A stretch of DNA of 64,000 nt from CAYWIT01 sp964458415 (GTDB lineage: Bacteria; Pseudomonadota; Alphaproteobacteria; Micavibrionales; UBA2020). Each line of letters begins with the position of its first letter. Position 1 is the stretch's first letter. The translations under genes and the position numbers were made by a program. The stretch is taken from the NCBI GenBank assembly GCA_964458415.1, contig CAYWIT010000013.1, forward strand, positions 1 through 64,000, read 5' to 3'. Positions 51,363 through 59,275 of this stretch are shown here, piece by piece. The notes under the pieces are model-generated. The model was not told where the DNA came from, searched no databases, and worked only from the letters and a program-made list of their open reading frames with translations.

Positions 51363-51966
51363 GACACACCTCCGCAATGACAAGGAGAGCAAAGCTCCAC
51401 AAAAGTGATTTCAGCTTCACGACGCCGCGTTCGACCCCGTCCAGAAAGGTGCTGATTTTCTTGCGCGCTTCATGAATACGCCATGATATTGTGCCTTCCG
51501 AACAGTCCAGTGCAACAGCGGCTTCCTTATGACTCAACCCCTGCCAGCAGACCAGCACAACCGTTTCCCGCAGCGCCGCTGGCAGCACGGCGAGCGCTCT
51601 GAGCATATCCTTTTGCTGCATCTGTTCTTCCGGTGTCGGCGCCGCCGAAGCCTGCACGACGTCCTCATATAACGGCATTTCTCGGCTATTCTGGCGACCG
51701 CTGGCGCGTTGGTGGTCGCGCGTCATGTTCAGCACAAGACGGTAAAGCCATGTTGTAAAAGCGGATTCAAAGCGGAAACGCCCGAGCGCTGCTGCCAGCC
51801 GGATAGCGGAATCCTGTGCGATATCCTCCGCCTGTTCACGATTGCCGCAAAGCTTCCACGCCACCTTGAACATGAACCCATAATGACGCCGGACCAGCGC
51901 CGCAAAAGCCGCGCGATCCCCGGCCTGCGCTTTATGAATCAGATCGTCATCTATTTCCTGTTTCAT
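51355..51966 (-). CDS. ECF-type RNA polymerase sigma factor with hydrophobic tail
   Basis: 203 residues. Region 2 (AFAALVRRHYGFMFKVAWKL, EQAEDIAQDSAIRLAAALGR, TWLYRLVLNMTRDHQR) and region 4 (ALRETVVLVCWQGLSHKEAA, LDCSEGTISWRIHEARKKI). After region 4 a hydrophobic segment (LKSLLWSFALLVIAEVC) is added, unusual for ECF factors. Its stop overlaps the VWA membrane-protein gene, whose cytoplasmic N-terminus is a candidate anti-sigma partner. Confidence 0.92.
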   Translation of the reverse strand: MKQEIDDDLIHKAQAGDRAAFAALVRRHYGFMFKVAWKLCGNREQAEDIAQDSAIRLAAALGRFRFESAFTTWLYRLVLNMTRDHQRASGRQNSREMPLYEDVVQASAAPTPEEQMQQKDMLRALAVLPAALRETVVLVCWQGLSHKEAAVALDCSEGTISWRIHEARKKISTFLDGVERGVVKLKSLLWSFALLVIAEVCHG

Positions 51967-52025
51967 GCCGGACAGCCTCTCCTCTGAAAGTTGGACGCCC
52001 TGACGCCCCCTTTCCTTGGAAAAAT

Positions 52026-53474
52026 TTAGCCTTCATGCACAAGAATGTTGCGGAACTGCCATGGATCATCCATGTCCACATCCTCGGGGAACAAGCTTGG
52101 ACGGCCGGACAGCGGCGTCCAATCCGTATAATACCCCTTGACCGTGCCCAGATACGGCATTTGCAGTTCCAGACAGCGGCGGAAATCCATTTCATCCGCC
52201 TCGACAATGCCCCGCGCCGGATTTTCCAGCGCCCAGACCATCCCCGCCATAATCGCCGAAGTCACCTGCAACCCCGTGGCGTTCTGATAAGGAGCCAGCG
52301 CACGGGTTTCCTCGATTGTCAGCTGCGAACCGTACCAATAAGCATTTTTGCCATGGCCATAGATCAGCACGCCCAACTCGTCGCGCCCATCGATGATTTC
52401 ATCCTCGCCAAGAATATGCCAGTTGGCCTGTGGTCTGCCCGCGTTACCGAACAGTTCATCCAAAGACAGGATAGCATCATTGCAAGGATGATAGGCATAG
52501 TGGCAGGTCGGGCGGTATTCCGGACAGTCTCCCTCGCCCACCGTATAATAATCCGCAATCGAAATCGCCTCGTTATGCGTAACCAACCGCGAGAATTGCG
52601 GCCCCGGCGTCGGACACCAACTGCGGATACGCGTATTGGCGCCGGGCTGCAGCATATAAATTGCCGCCTGACAGCCCTCCTTGTGACGCCGCCCGCGCTT
52701 GGGCATCCACTCCTCATGGCTCCCCCAGCCCAGTTCTGCAGGCTGCTGCCCTTCGCAGATAAACCCGTCTACCGACCAGGTATTGATAAAACAGTTCAGC
52801 TTTTTTGGCATTTTTGCCCTTTGTGTATCACGCTCGGCAATATGAATGCCTTTGGTGCCGGTCTTTTGCATCAAGCGCGCCCATTCCTTGCGCGTCGTCG
52901 GTTCGACGAATTTCAGGTTCATTTCCGTGGCAATATCCAGCAACGCCTTTTTGACAAACCAGGAGACCATACCGGGATTGGCCCCGCAGCAGGAAACTGC
53001 CGTAATTCCGGAAGGATTATTCCGGCGCTCGGCCAGAACAGATTCACGCAAGGCATAATTGGAGCGCTCGGAAGCCGAGGATTCCCCGTTAAAATAAAAT
53101 CCGGCCCAAGGCTCGGTGACCGTATCAATATAGAAAACATTCTTTTCACGGCAAAGCTTCATGACATCCACGGAAGAAACGTCCACGGACACGTTCACGC
53201 AGAATCCCTGCCCTTCACCCGTTGTCAGCAACGGCGTCAGCAGTTCCTGATAATTGTCCCTATTGATCTCCGCTTTGATAAAGCGGATGCCGCGCTCGTC
53301 CAGCAGCTTGCGATTTCTGTCATCCGGATCAACCACGACAAGACGCTTGGGATCATATTCAAAATGCCTTTCCAGCAAAGGCAGAAAGCCTCTCCCGATA
53401 GAGCCAAAACCAATCATCACGATTGGACCAGTGATTTTTGCATGAACGGTGTGTTTTGCGTTTTCGTTTGTCAT
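52026..53474 (-). CDS. hss: Homospermidine synthase
   Basis: 482 residues. NAD-binding GPIVMIGFGSIGRGFLPLLE at the N-terminus, YIDTVTEPWAGFYFNGESSA, ITAVSCCGANPGMVSWFVKK, TCHYAYHPCNDAILSLDELF and VTSAIMAGMVWALENPARGI are the family pattern. Makes homospermidine from two putrescines, the main long polyamine in many alphaproteobacteria. A TTAA-N7-TTAA site lies 57 nt upstream. Confidence 0.95.
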   Translation of the reverse strand: MTNENAKHTVHAKITGPIVMIGFGSIGRGFLPLLERHFEYDPKRLVVVDPDDRNRKLLDERGIRFIKAEINRDNYQELLTPLLTTGEGQGFCVNVSVDVSSVDVMKLCREKNVFYIDTVTEPWAGFYFNGESSASERSNYALRESVLAERRNNPSGITAVSCCGANPGMVSWFVKKALLDIATEMNLKFVEPTTRKEWARLMQKTGTKGIHIAERDTQRAKMPKKLNCFINTWSVDGFICEGQQPAELGWGSHEEWMPKRGRRHKEGCQAAIYMLQPGANTRIRSWCPTPGPQFSRLVTHNEAISIADYYTVGEGDCPEYRPTCHYAYHPCNDAILSLDELFGNAGRPQANWHILGEDEIIDGRDELGVLIYGHGKNAYWYGSQLTIEETRALAPYQNATGLQVTSAIMAGMVWALENPARGIVEADEMDFRRCLELQMPYLGTVKGYYTDWTPLSGRPSLFPEDVDMDDPWQFRNILVHEG

Positions 53475-53530
53475 AATATTCTCCCATAGCTGAAGCGCTA
53501 TTTTCTTCTTCTTAAGATGGATACTTTTAT

Positions 53531-53545
53531 TTAATTAATGATTAA
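53531..53545. promoter_or_regulatory. Possible CtrA-binding site upstream of hss
   Basis: TTAA-TTAATGA-TTAA, a perfect match to the CtrA consensus TTAA-N7-TTAA. It stands 57 nt upstream of the hss start in a locally AT-rich region, so a chance match is quite possible. Confidence 0.35.
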
Positions 53546-53610
53546 AAGGCAACCATTTTATGAAATATGTTCGGAGGGGGAAACCCAGCAAAATACCCAC
53601 CCTGTCCGGA

Positions 53611-54330
53611 CTACCCCGTAAATTCCATGATTCCGAGCGACTTGAAGCTGACATGCCCGCTCTCGGAAATGATAATATGGTCATGGACATAAATGCCCAG
53701 TGCCCCTGCCGCCCGGATAATATCCTCCGTCATCATCAGGTCTGAATCTGACGGCATCGGATCGCCGCTCGGATGGTTATGCACCAGAATGAGCGCCGTT
53801 GCCCCGATTTCCAGCGCGCGTTTGACGATCTCGCGGGGATAGACGGGCGTATGGTCCACCGTGCCGACTTGCTGCACCTCGTCCCCCATCAACTGGTTCT
53901 GCCGATTGAGAAACAGCACACGGAACTGCTCCCGCTTTTCATGCGCCATGGCCACCGTGCAGTAATCGATCAGTTTCTGCCACGAATTCAACAGCGGCTT
54001 TTTTCGGACATCGTCCATCAGCGCACGCTGCGTCAGGGCATGAATTGTTTTGATCAACACAGCCGAATTTTCACTCAGCCCTTTTATACTTTTCAGCTCC
54101 TCAAGCGGCGCTCCCAATACGCCAGCGACGCTGCCAAACCTTGCCAACAGCGTCTTGGCCAGCGGCTTGACATCACGGCGGGGAAGAGCCGTAAAAAGCA
54201 TCAGCTCCAGCAATTCATAACTTTCAAAGGCCCCCGGCCCAGACTTGAGGAAACGCGCGCGTAAACGGTCACGGTGACCGGCATGATGCGGTTTTTCAAT
54301 GACAGGTGTTTCTTGATCGTCATCAGACAT
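53611..54330 (-). CDS. radC: RadC family JAB/JAMM-domain protein
   Basis: 239 residues. Helix-hairpin-helix part (ESYELLELMLFTALPRRDVK, LKSIKGLSENSAVLIK) then a JAMM domain with the metal motif LVHNHPSGDPMPSDSD (HxH...SxxD). Annotated as DNA repair protein by tradition; chromosomal role unclear. The start overlaps the map stop by 8 nt, so co-expressed with map. Confidence 0.93.
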   Translation of the reverse strand: MSDDDQETPVIEKPHHAGHRDRLRARFLKSGPGAFESYELLELMLFTALPRRDVKPLAKTLLARFGSVAGVLGAPLEELKSIKGLSENSAVLIKTIHALTQRALMDDVRKKPLLNSWQKLIDYCTVAMAHEKREQFRVLFLNRQNQLMGDEVQQVGTVDHTPVYPREIVKRALEIGATALILVHNHPSGDPMPSDSDLMMTEDIIRAAGALGIYVHDHIIISESGHVSFKSLGIMEFTG

Positions 54331-55156
54331 AGGGCGGTTTCGTATACCCCTTGGGAGAAAGCGTGAAAATCTCGTAACCCGTTTCGGTGACGGCCAGCGT
54401 ATGCTCGAACTGCGCCGAAAGGCCGCGATCCTTGGTCACCGCCGTCCAGCCATCGCTGAGAATTTTCGTCTGCCAGCCGCCCGTATTGATCATCGGCTCT
54501 ATCGTAAAAAACATGCCAGTCCGTAATTCCGGCCCGACCCCTGCCCGGCCATAGTGCAGCACCGATGGCGGCGTATGAAACACCTTGCCGATACCATGGC
54601 CGCAGAAATCGCGCACGACAGAAAATCTTTTTCCCTCGGCATAAGTCTGGATGGCATGGCCGATATCCCCCAGCGTCACGCCCGGTTTGACGATTTCAAT
54701 GCCGCGCATCATCGCTTCATAAGTCGCATCGACCAGCAGCTTCGCTTTGACGGGGACTTTCTCTCCCGCGAAATACATGCGGCTGGTATCCCCGTGCCAG
54801 CCATCAAGAATAACCGTCACATCAATATTGATGATGTCGCCGTCCGCCAGCTTCTTTTCATCCGGAATGCCATGACAGACGACATGGTTGACCGAGGTGC
54901 AAATCGACTTGGGAAATCCTTTGTAATTGAGCGGCGCCGGAATCGCCTTGTGATCGACGATGAAATCATGACACAGCCGATCCAGACTCTCCGTTGTCAC
55001 GCCCGGCTGCACATGTGGCGTGATAAAATCCAGCACTTCGGCGGCCAGTCGTCCCGCCTTGCGCATGCCATCAAAGTCTTCCGGCTTGTGAATGACGAAA
55101 TCGCTCTCGAACCCGAAATCGGATTCATCATATGACAAATTATACAGGTCGTTCAT
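54323..55156 (-). CDS. map: Type I methionine aminopeptidase
   Basis: 277 residues; removes the initiator Met. Five metal ligands are visible in order: Asp in INIDVTVILDGWHGDTSRM (two Asp), His in DFCGHGIGKVFHTPPSVLHY, Glu in FFTIEPMIN, Glu in LSAQFEHTLAV. A ~25-residue N-terminal extension precedes the catalytic core, as is usual in alphaproteobacteria. Confidence 0.96.
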   Translation of the reverse strand: MNDLYNLSYDESDFGFESDFVIHKPEDFDGMRKAGRLAAEVLDFITPHVQPGVTTESLDRLCHDFIVDHKAIPAPLNYKGFPKSICTSVNHVVCHGIPDEKKLADGDIINIDVTVILDGWHGDTSRMYFAGEKVPVKAKLLVDATYEAMMRGIEIVKPGVTLGDIGHAIQTYAEGKRFSVVRDFCGHGIGKVFHTPPSVLHYGRAGVGPELRTGMFFTIEPMINTGGWQTKILSDGWTAVTKDRGLSAQFEHTLAVTETGYEIFTLSPKGYTKPPYV

Positions 55157-55278
55157 GACGGCTCCTTGATTGATTCATACATGGGGCCAAATGCCATAAA
55201 AAACAAGAAAAATCTGCAAGCATGCGTCCTTGGCATGAAGAAAAAGGCATGCTTCAATGCTGTCCAGAGAGGTGAAGC

Positions 55279-56049
55279 ATGACGACACAGGAATTTACCG
55301 CCGGGCTGCTGGTCATCGGGAATGAAATTCTCTCGGGTCGGACGCAGGACGCCAATATCGCCTGGATCGGAATGCATCTGGCTGCGCGCGGCATTGCGCT
55401 TTACGAAGTCCGTGTCGTGCGCGACGAAGAAGACGCCATTGTCGAAGCCCTCAACGACATCCGTAAAAAATATCGCTATATCTTCACCACGGGTGGAATC
55501 GGCCCCACGCATGACGACATCACCGCTGCTTGCGTCGCCAAGGCTTTCGGCGCGGAACTGGAAATCAATGCCGAAGCGAAAGCACGGCTGGAGGATTTTT
55601 ACAAAGGACGTGAAACGACGCTGAACGAAGCCCGCCTGCGCATGGCGCGCATCCCTGTCGGCGCAACGCTCATTAACAATCCGGACAGTGCCGCGCCGGG
55701 TTTCAAGATCGGCAACGTCTTCGTGCTGGCTGGCGTCCCAAAAATCATGCAAGCCATGTTCGCGCACGTTGACAGCTATCTGGAAGGCGGGCCGGAAATG
55801 CTGACCTGCGCCATCAGCGGGCATATGCGCGAGGGCGACTTCGCGCTGGAGCTGGAGGAGATTCAGAAAAACTTTGCGGACGTCGAAATCGGCAGTTATC
55901 CCCATGAGGGTGTCAAGGGCCCCTCCGTCAGCCTCGTCCTGCGCTCCATGCATGAGGATAAGTTGAAACAGGCGGCAGATGATGTCATGGCCATGCTCAT
56001 CGGACTTGGCATCGATCCCCGCGGCCTTTCCATCCGGCATCCGCGATAA
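55279..56049 (+). CDS. CinA-like molybdopterin-binding-domain protein
   Basis: 256 residues, only the MoCF/CinA-N half; no C-terminal nicotinamide-deamidase domain. Motifs AGLLVIGNEILSGRTQDAN, IFTTGGIGPTHDDITAACVA and VFVLAGVPKIMQAMF match the family. Related N-domains hydrolyse ADP-ribose or FAD. Divergent from map; convergent with the gene at 56065. Confidence 0.9.
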   Translation: MTTQEFTAGLLVIGNEILSGRTQDANIAWIGMHLAARGIALYEVRVVRDEEDAIVEALNDIRKKYRYIFTTGGIGPTHDDITAACVAKAFGAELEINAEAKARLEDFYKGRETTLNEARLRMARIPVGATLINNPDSAAPGFKIGNVFVLAGVPKIMQAMFAHVDSYLEGGPEMLTCAISGHMREGDFALELEEIQKNFADVEIGSYPHEGVKGPSVSLVLRSMHEDKLKQAADDVMAMLIGLGIDPRGLSIRHPR

Positions 56050-56064
56050 ACTGTTTTCCCGCGC

Positions 56065-56637
56065 CTACAGCTTGAACCTGAAATCCTCGCGCGGCTTCCG
56101 GCTGGAAACTTCCGGTTTCTTTTCCGCGGGAGATTCCTGCGGCTTCTTGTCGAAAAGGCCAGAATTCCTGGCGCGATTGCCAAGACTGCGCAACGTTACC
56201 TCGCAGGCATTTTTTTCTTGCCGAACATCAAGAGAATAAACCTGAACATCACGCCCTGAACAAAAATCGTAATAGCCCTCGTCCCAAAGGACATCGGTTG
56301 TCATCGTTAATCTGTACGAATCAGAAAAAATGCCTTTGCGCTTCTCAATCGTGACAAGGGTCGTATCTTTTTTAACCAGCCGCTCATAGTCGGACGGGTG
56401 CCTCTGCCACGAGGGAAGATTCACTTCCACCTTGTAAAATTTTTCGCTGACGGTCTCGCCAACCACGCGAAAAGCCCCGCCGGACTGCTCCTCCATCGCT
56501 TTCAATCCTGCGATAAACCCGCTCTTCACGGCAAAATGAAAGGCCGCTTCACCGTTTGTCATGAAGGGCGCTTCCTCTGCCTCCACGGCCCTCAAAAGGG
56601 CCGATTTCGAAAAAACCTCTTTCAAACGATTTAACAT
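56065..56637 (-). CDS. Hypothetical soluble protein
   Basis: About 190 residues, no signal peptide. FHFAVKSGFIAGLKAMEEQS, KKDTTLVTIEKRKGIFSDSY and QVYSLDVRQEKNACEVTLRS suggest an alpha+beta domain; the last 30 residues are charged and Pro-rich. No family recognised. ATG 56637 follows GGAG; two ATGs lie just upstream (56649, 56643). Confidence 0.7.
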   Translation of the reverse strand: MLNRLKEVFSKSALLRAVEAEEAPFMTNGEAAFHFAVKSGFIAGLKAMEEQSGGAFRVVGETVSEKFYKVEVNLPSWQRHPSDYERLVKKDTTLVTIEKRKGIFSDSYRLTMTTDVLWDEGYYDFCSGRDVQVYSLDVRQEKNACEVTLRSLGNRARNSGLFDKKPQESPAEKKPEVSSRKPREDFRFKL

Positions 56638-56785
56638 GTTCATCTCCATCAACAAAAAAACCAGCATTTTCCGGATAATAGCCTATTTTTATCTTATGTC
56701 AACTCATTATTGCGCTGAAAACCCGTGGCTTTCCGCCCTGCCTGCCGATACGATATGCGGATATAAAGACAGGGGAGAATTGAAA

Positions 56786-57316
56786 ATGACCAAAACCGGA
56801 AAACAAAAAATTACCGCCACCCCGCTGGTTGGCGTTTATCCCGGCACTTTCGACCCGATCACGCTCGGCCATCTTGATATTATCGAGCGGGCGCTCAAAG
56901 TCGTTGATCATCTGGTCATCGCCGTTGCCGACAGCCCCGGCAAAGGCCCCCTCTTCTCGACGCAGGAGCGCGTTGCCATGGCGGAAACAGATCTGCGGAA
57001 CAATAAAAAAATTCAGGGCGGCTCCTTTGAAGTCGTTTCCTTCGACAAGCTGCTCATGGATTTTGTGCAGGACATGAACGCCCGCGTGATCCTGCGCGGA
57101 CTGCGAGCCGTATCCGATTTCGAATACGAATTCCAGATGGCAGGCATGAACAGCTATCTCAATGAAGATATCGAGACGGTCTTCCTGATGGCGCAGGACA
57201 AGCACCAGTTTATTTCTTCAAGGTTTGTCAAAGAGATAGCCCGCCTTGGCGGCGATATCCGCCACTTTGTCACCCCAAATGTGGCCAAAGCCCTCAAGAA
57301 GAAGTTTACAAAATAA
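56786..57316 (+). CDS. coaD: Phosphopantetheine adenylyltransferase
   Basis: 176 residues. Nucleotidyltransferase motif GVYPGTFDPITLGHLDIIER with the HxGH, and the second motif QFISSRFVKEIARLGGDI. Catalyses the penultimate step of CoA synthesis. ATG 56786 follows AGGGGAG; the longer frame from 56561 is not supported. Lies just before tRNA-Lys. Confidence 0.95.
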   Translation: MTKTGKQKITATPLVGVYPGTFDPITLGHLDIIERALKVVDHLVIAVADSPGKGPLFSTQERVAMAETDLRNNKKIQGGSFEVVSFDKLLMDFVQDMNARVILRGLRAVSDFEYEFQMAGMNSYLNEDIETVFLMAQDKHQFISSRFVKEIARLGGDIRHFVTPNVAKALKKKFTK

Positions 57317-57380
57317 ATATTTTCAACTATATGTTGACCCCGCACACGGGAATCCCTTACATTCCCAGTCACTTCTTTGT

Positions 57381-57455
57381 GATTCCGTAGCTCAGCGGTA
57401 GAGCATCTGACTTTTAATCAGAGGGCCGTGGGTTCAAATCCCACCGGGATCACCA
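57381..57455 (+). tRNA. tRNA-Lys(TTT)
   Basis: Acceptor GATTCCG pairs with CGGGATC, D-arm GCTC-AGCGGTA-GAGC, anticodon arm TCTGA-CTTTTAA-TCAGA (anticodon TTT), T-arm GTGGGTTCAAATCCCAC, discriminator A and encoded CCA. The accessory island begins right after its 3' end. Confidence 0.96.
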
Positions 57456-57695
57456 TTTCTTTTCAAGGACTTATCAAAAAATAAACGATTCCAAAAATGT
57501 CTGTGGCTACAGCGTGGCTACAGAGAAAACAATCATTGCACCCCCCCTCCCGGGTACCCCTTTGATTCCAGCACAAACACGCGCCTACTGGCTTGAAAAA
57601 ATATGCGATTTTTAGAATCATGGCTATTGCAAGTAAAGATTGTTCTGTAAGGATTTTCCTTATAAAATAAAACGCAAAAATTTGTAGGATTTGAG
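57456..57695. other. Junction between tRNA-Lys and the accessory island
   Basis: 240 nt with no gene. It contains an 11-nt tandem repeat (TGTGGCTACAG then CGTGGCTACAG, 57502-57523), a run of seven C at about 57542, and an AT-rich leader before the next gene. It probably contains the left attachment end of the island, but the matching far end lies outside the window. Confidence 0.5.
57502..57523 (+). repeat. 11-nt tandem repeat near island end
   Basis: Two directly adjacent copies, TGTGGCTACAG and CGTGGCTACAG, differing at one base, 46 nt from the tRNA-Lys 3' end. Similar short direct repeats serve as arm sites for integrases; that role is inferred here. Confidence 0.5.
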
Positions 57696-58781
57696 ATGAG
57701 CACCGATTGGGAGGACATTAAAGAACCACCACACCCAGCGTCCGCCGTCACTGCGGCGCAGGTTGCAACTGGGCCAGTCATCCCGCCGCAGCAGCGCATT
57801 CTGACCTACTCTCCTGGCGAATGGGAGGGCTTCGTTGAGGAGTGGGCCCACTACTGCCTTAAGAAGAGCTATAAGCACGTGCAGCGCTTTACCGGTGCTG
57901 GCGATATGGGGATAGACGTTGCGGGCTTCGTGGATGACAAACGCCTGAAAGGCGTATGGGACAACTATCAGTGCAAGCATTACGACCACGCCATCGCCCC
58001 CAGCGATATTTGGGCCGAGTTCGGAAAGGTCATTTGGTACTCATTTAAGAACGAGTACACCGTGCCCCGTCGCTACTACTTCGTTTCGCCGTGGGGTACC
58101 GGAACCAAGTTGAGTCGCCTACTTTCAAATGCCCCAAAGCTGTGTGAGGAATTGATCGCAAACTGGGACAAATACGTGAAGACAGCTATCACTACGACGC
58201 AGGAAGTGCCACTTGATGCAGCACTCCGCGCCTACGTCGATAGCTTCGATTTCAGTATCTTCGATGCCAAGACTGCACTCCAGCTTGTTGATGACCACCG
58301 CACGACCCCCGTTCATGCTGCCCGCTTTGGCGGAGGGCTGCGTCAGCGTCCAGTGGCTGACAAGCCGCCTGCGACGATTGCGTCCAATGAAAGTCGCTAC
58401 GTGACACAGTTGCTCGGCGCTTATGGTGAACACACGAGCACGATAGTGGCAGATCCATCGGCCATCCCGCAGCCAAAGCTCAAGGAACACTTCCGCCGCC
58501 AACGTGAGGCGTTCTATGAGGCGGAGTCACTCCGCGTTTTTGCGCGTGACAATGTTCCGACTGGGACATTCGAGTCCCTAAAAAATGACATCTATGATGG
58601 CGTGATCAATACTCACGACGGTAGTCATGCCGATGGCTACGAGAAGGTTTGTGCTGTCACTAAGGCCGCGCAGGAAATGCAAATCACAGCTAACGCTTTG
58701 ATTGCTTGCACGAACCCGAAAGACAGGCACGGTATATGCCACCAGCTTGTGAATGACGAGCGCCTATGGTGGAAAGAATGA
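57696..58781 (+). CDS. ABC-3C system effector with REase-like (Mrr-type) N-terminal domain
   Basis: 361 residues. Near the N-terminus GAGDMGIDVAGF (D74) and WDNYQCKHYD (Q92, K94) form a PD-(D/E)xK-like nuclease core of the Mrr kind, preceded by EWEGFVEEW. The C-terminal half is helical with REAFYEAESLRVFARDNVP and HADGYEKVCAVTKAAQEMQI, as in effectors of ABC-three-component systems. Its stop overlaps the next start (ATGA). Likely cleaves nucleic acid on activation by the ATPase. Confidence 0.75.
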   Translation: MSTDWEDIKEPPHPASAVTAAQVATGPVIPPQQRILTYSPGEWEGFVEEWAHYCLKKSYKHVQRFTGAGDMGIDVAGFVDDKRLKGVWDNYQCKHYDHAIAPSDIWAEFGKVIWYSFKNEYTVPRRYYFVSPWGTGTKLSRLLSNAPKLCEELIANWDKYVKTAITTTQEVPLDAALRAYVDSFDFSIFDAKTALQLVDDHRTTPVHAARFGGGLRQRPVADKPPATIASNESRYVTQLLGAYGEHTSTIVADPSAIPQPKLKEHFRRQREAFYEAESLRVFARDNVPTGTFESLKNDIYDGVINTHDGSHADGYEKVCAVTKAAQEMQITANALIACTNPKDRHGICHQLVNDERLWWKE

Positions 58782-59275
58782 CACAGCAAGAGCCAAAACC
58801 CAGCACCTTCAACGGTCCGCTCGAAGCGGGCATTCGCGCCGTGTCGATTCTAGCTGCCGCCTATCCGCAGACATACGACCTGCAAAGGCTTGTCGCTTTT
58901 GACTATTTGCTTGTTCACACCCACGACATAAATGGGCCGGAAAACCTTCATCCACCAGCACCCATGCACTCTGCCGAATTGCTGGTTCGTCGCAAACTGG
59001 TCGAGCAGTCACTTCTCTTGATGATGACCCGGCACCTTGTGGAGCGCGAAGTTACTCCTGAAGGTATCAAGTACATTGCGGGCGAGAACGCTGCTACGTT
59101 CATGGCATCAGTTTCGTCTAACTATCTTATTGCTCTTAAAGAACGTGCATCCTGGTTGATCGAAGCGCTTGGCGGTTTTACCGATGAACAATTCAGGGCT
59201 GTGATGCGCCGTTTCCCTGACAAGTGGGTCGAAGAGTTTCAGCACGTCGAACGGAGCTTGGGAGGCGAAGTATGA
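58778..59275 (+). CDS. ABC-3C system middle component
   Basis: 165 residues. Small helical adaptor: STFNGPLEAGIRAVSILAAA, LQRLVAFDYLLVHTHDING, SAELLVRRKLVEQSLLLMM, EVTPEGIKYIAGENAATFMA, a pattern of the middle component (winged-helix-like) that links effector and ATPase. Overlaps both neighbours by ATGA, giving a strict three-gene coupled unit. ATG 58778 preferred over 58766. Confidence 0.8.
   Translation: MTQQEPKPSTFNGPLEAGIRAVSILAAAYPQTYDLQRLVAFDYLLVHTHDINGPENLHPPAPMHSAELLVRRKLVEQSLLLMMTRHLVEREVTPEGIKYIAGENAATFMASVSSNYLIALKERASWLIEALGGFTDEQFRAVMRRFPDKWVEEFQHVERSLGGEV

Noticed and set aside
52035..53489. 484-codon plus-strand frame opposite hss
   Set aside because: Mirror of homospermidine synthase; no recognisable motif.
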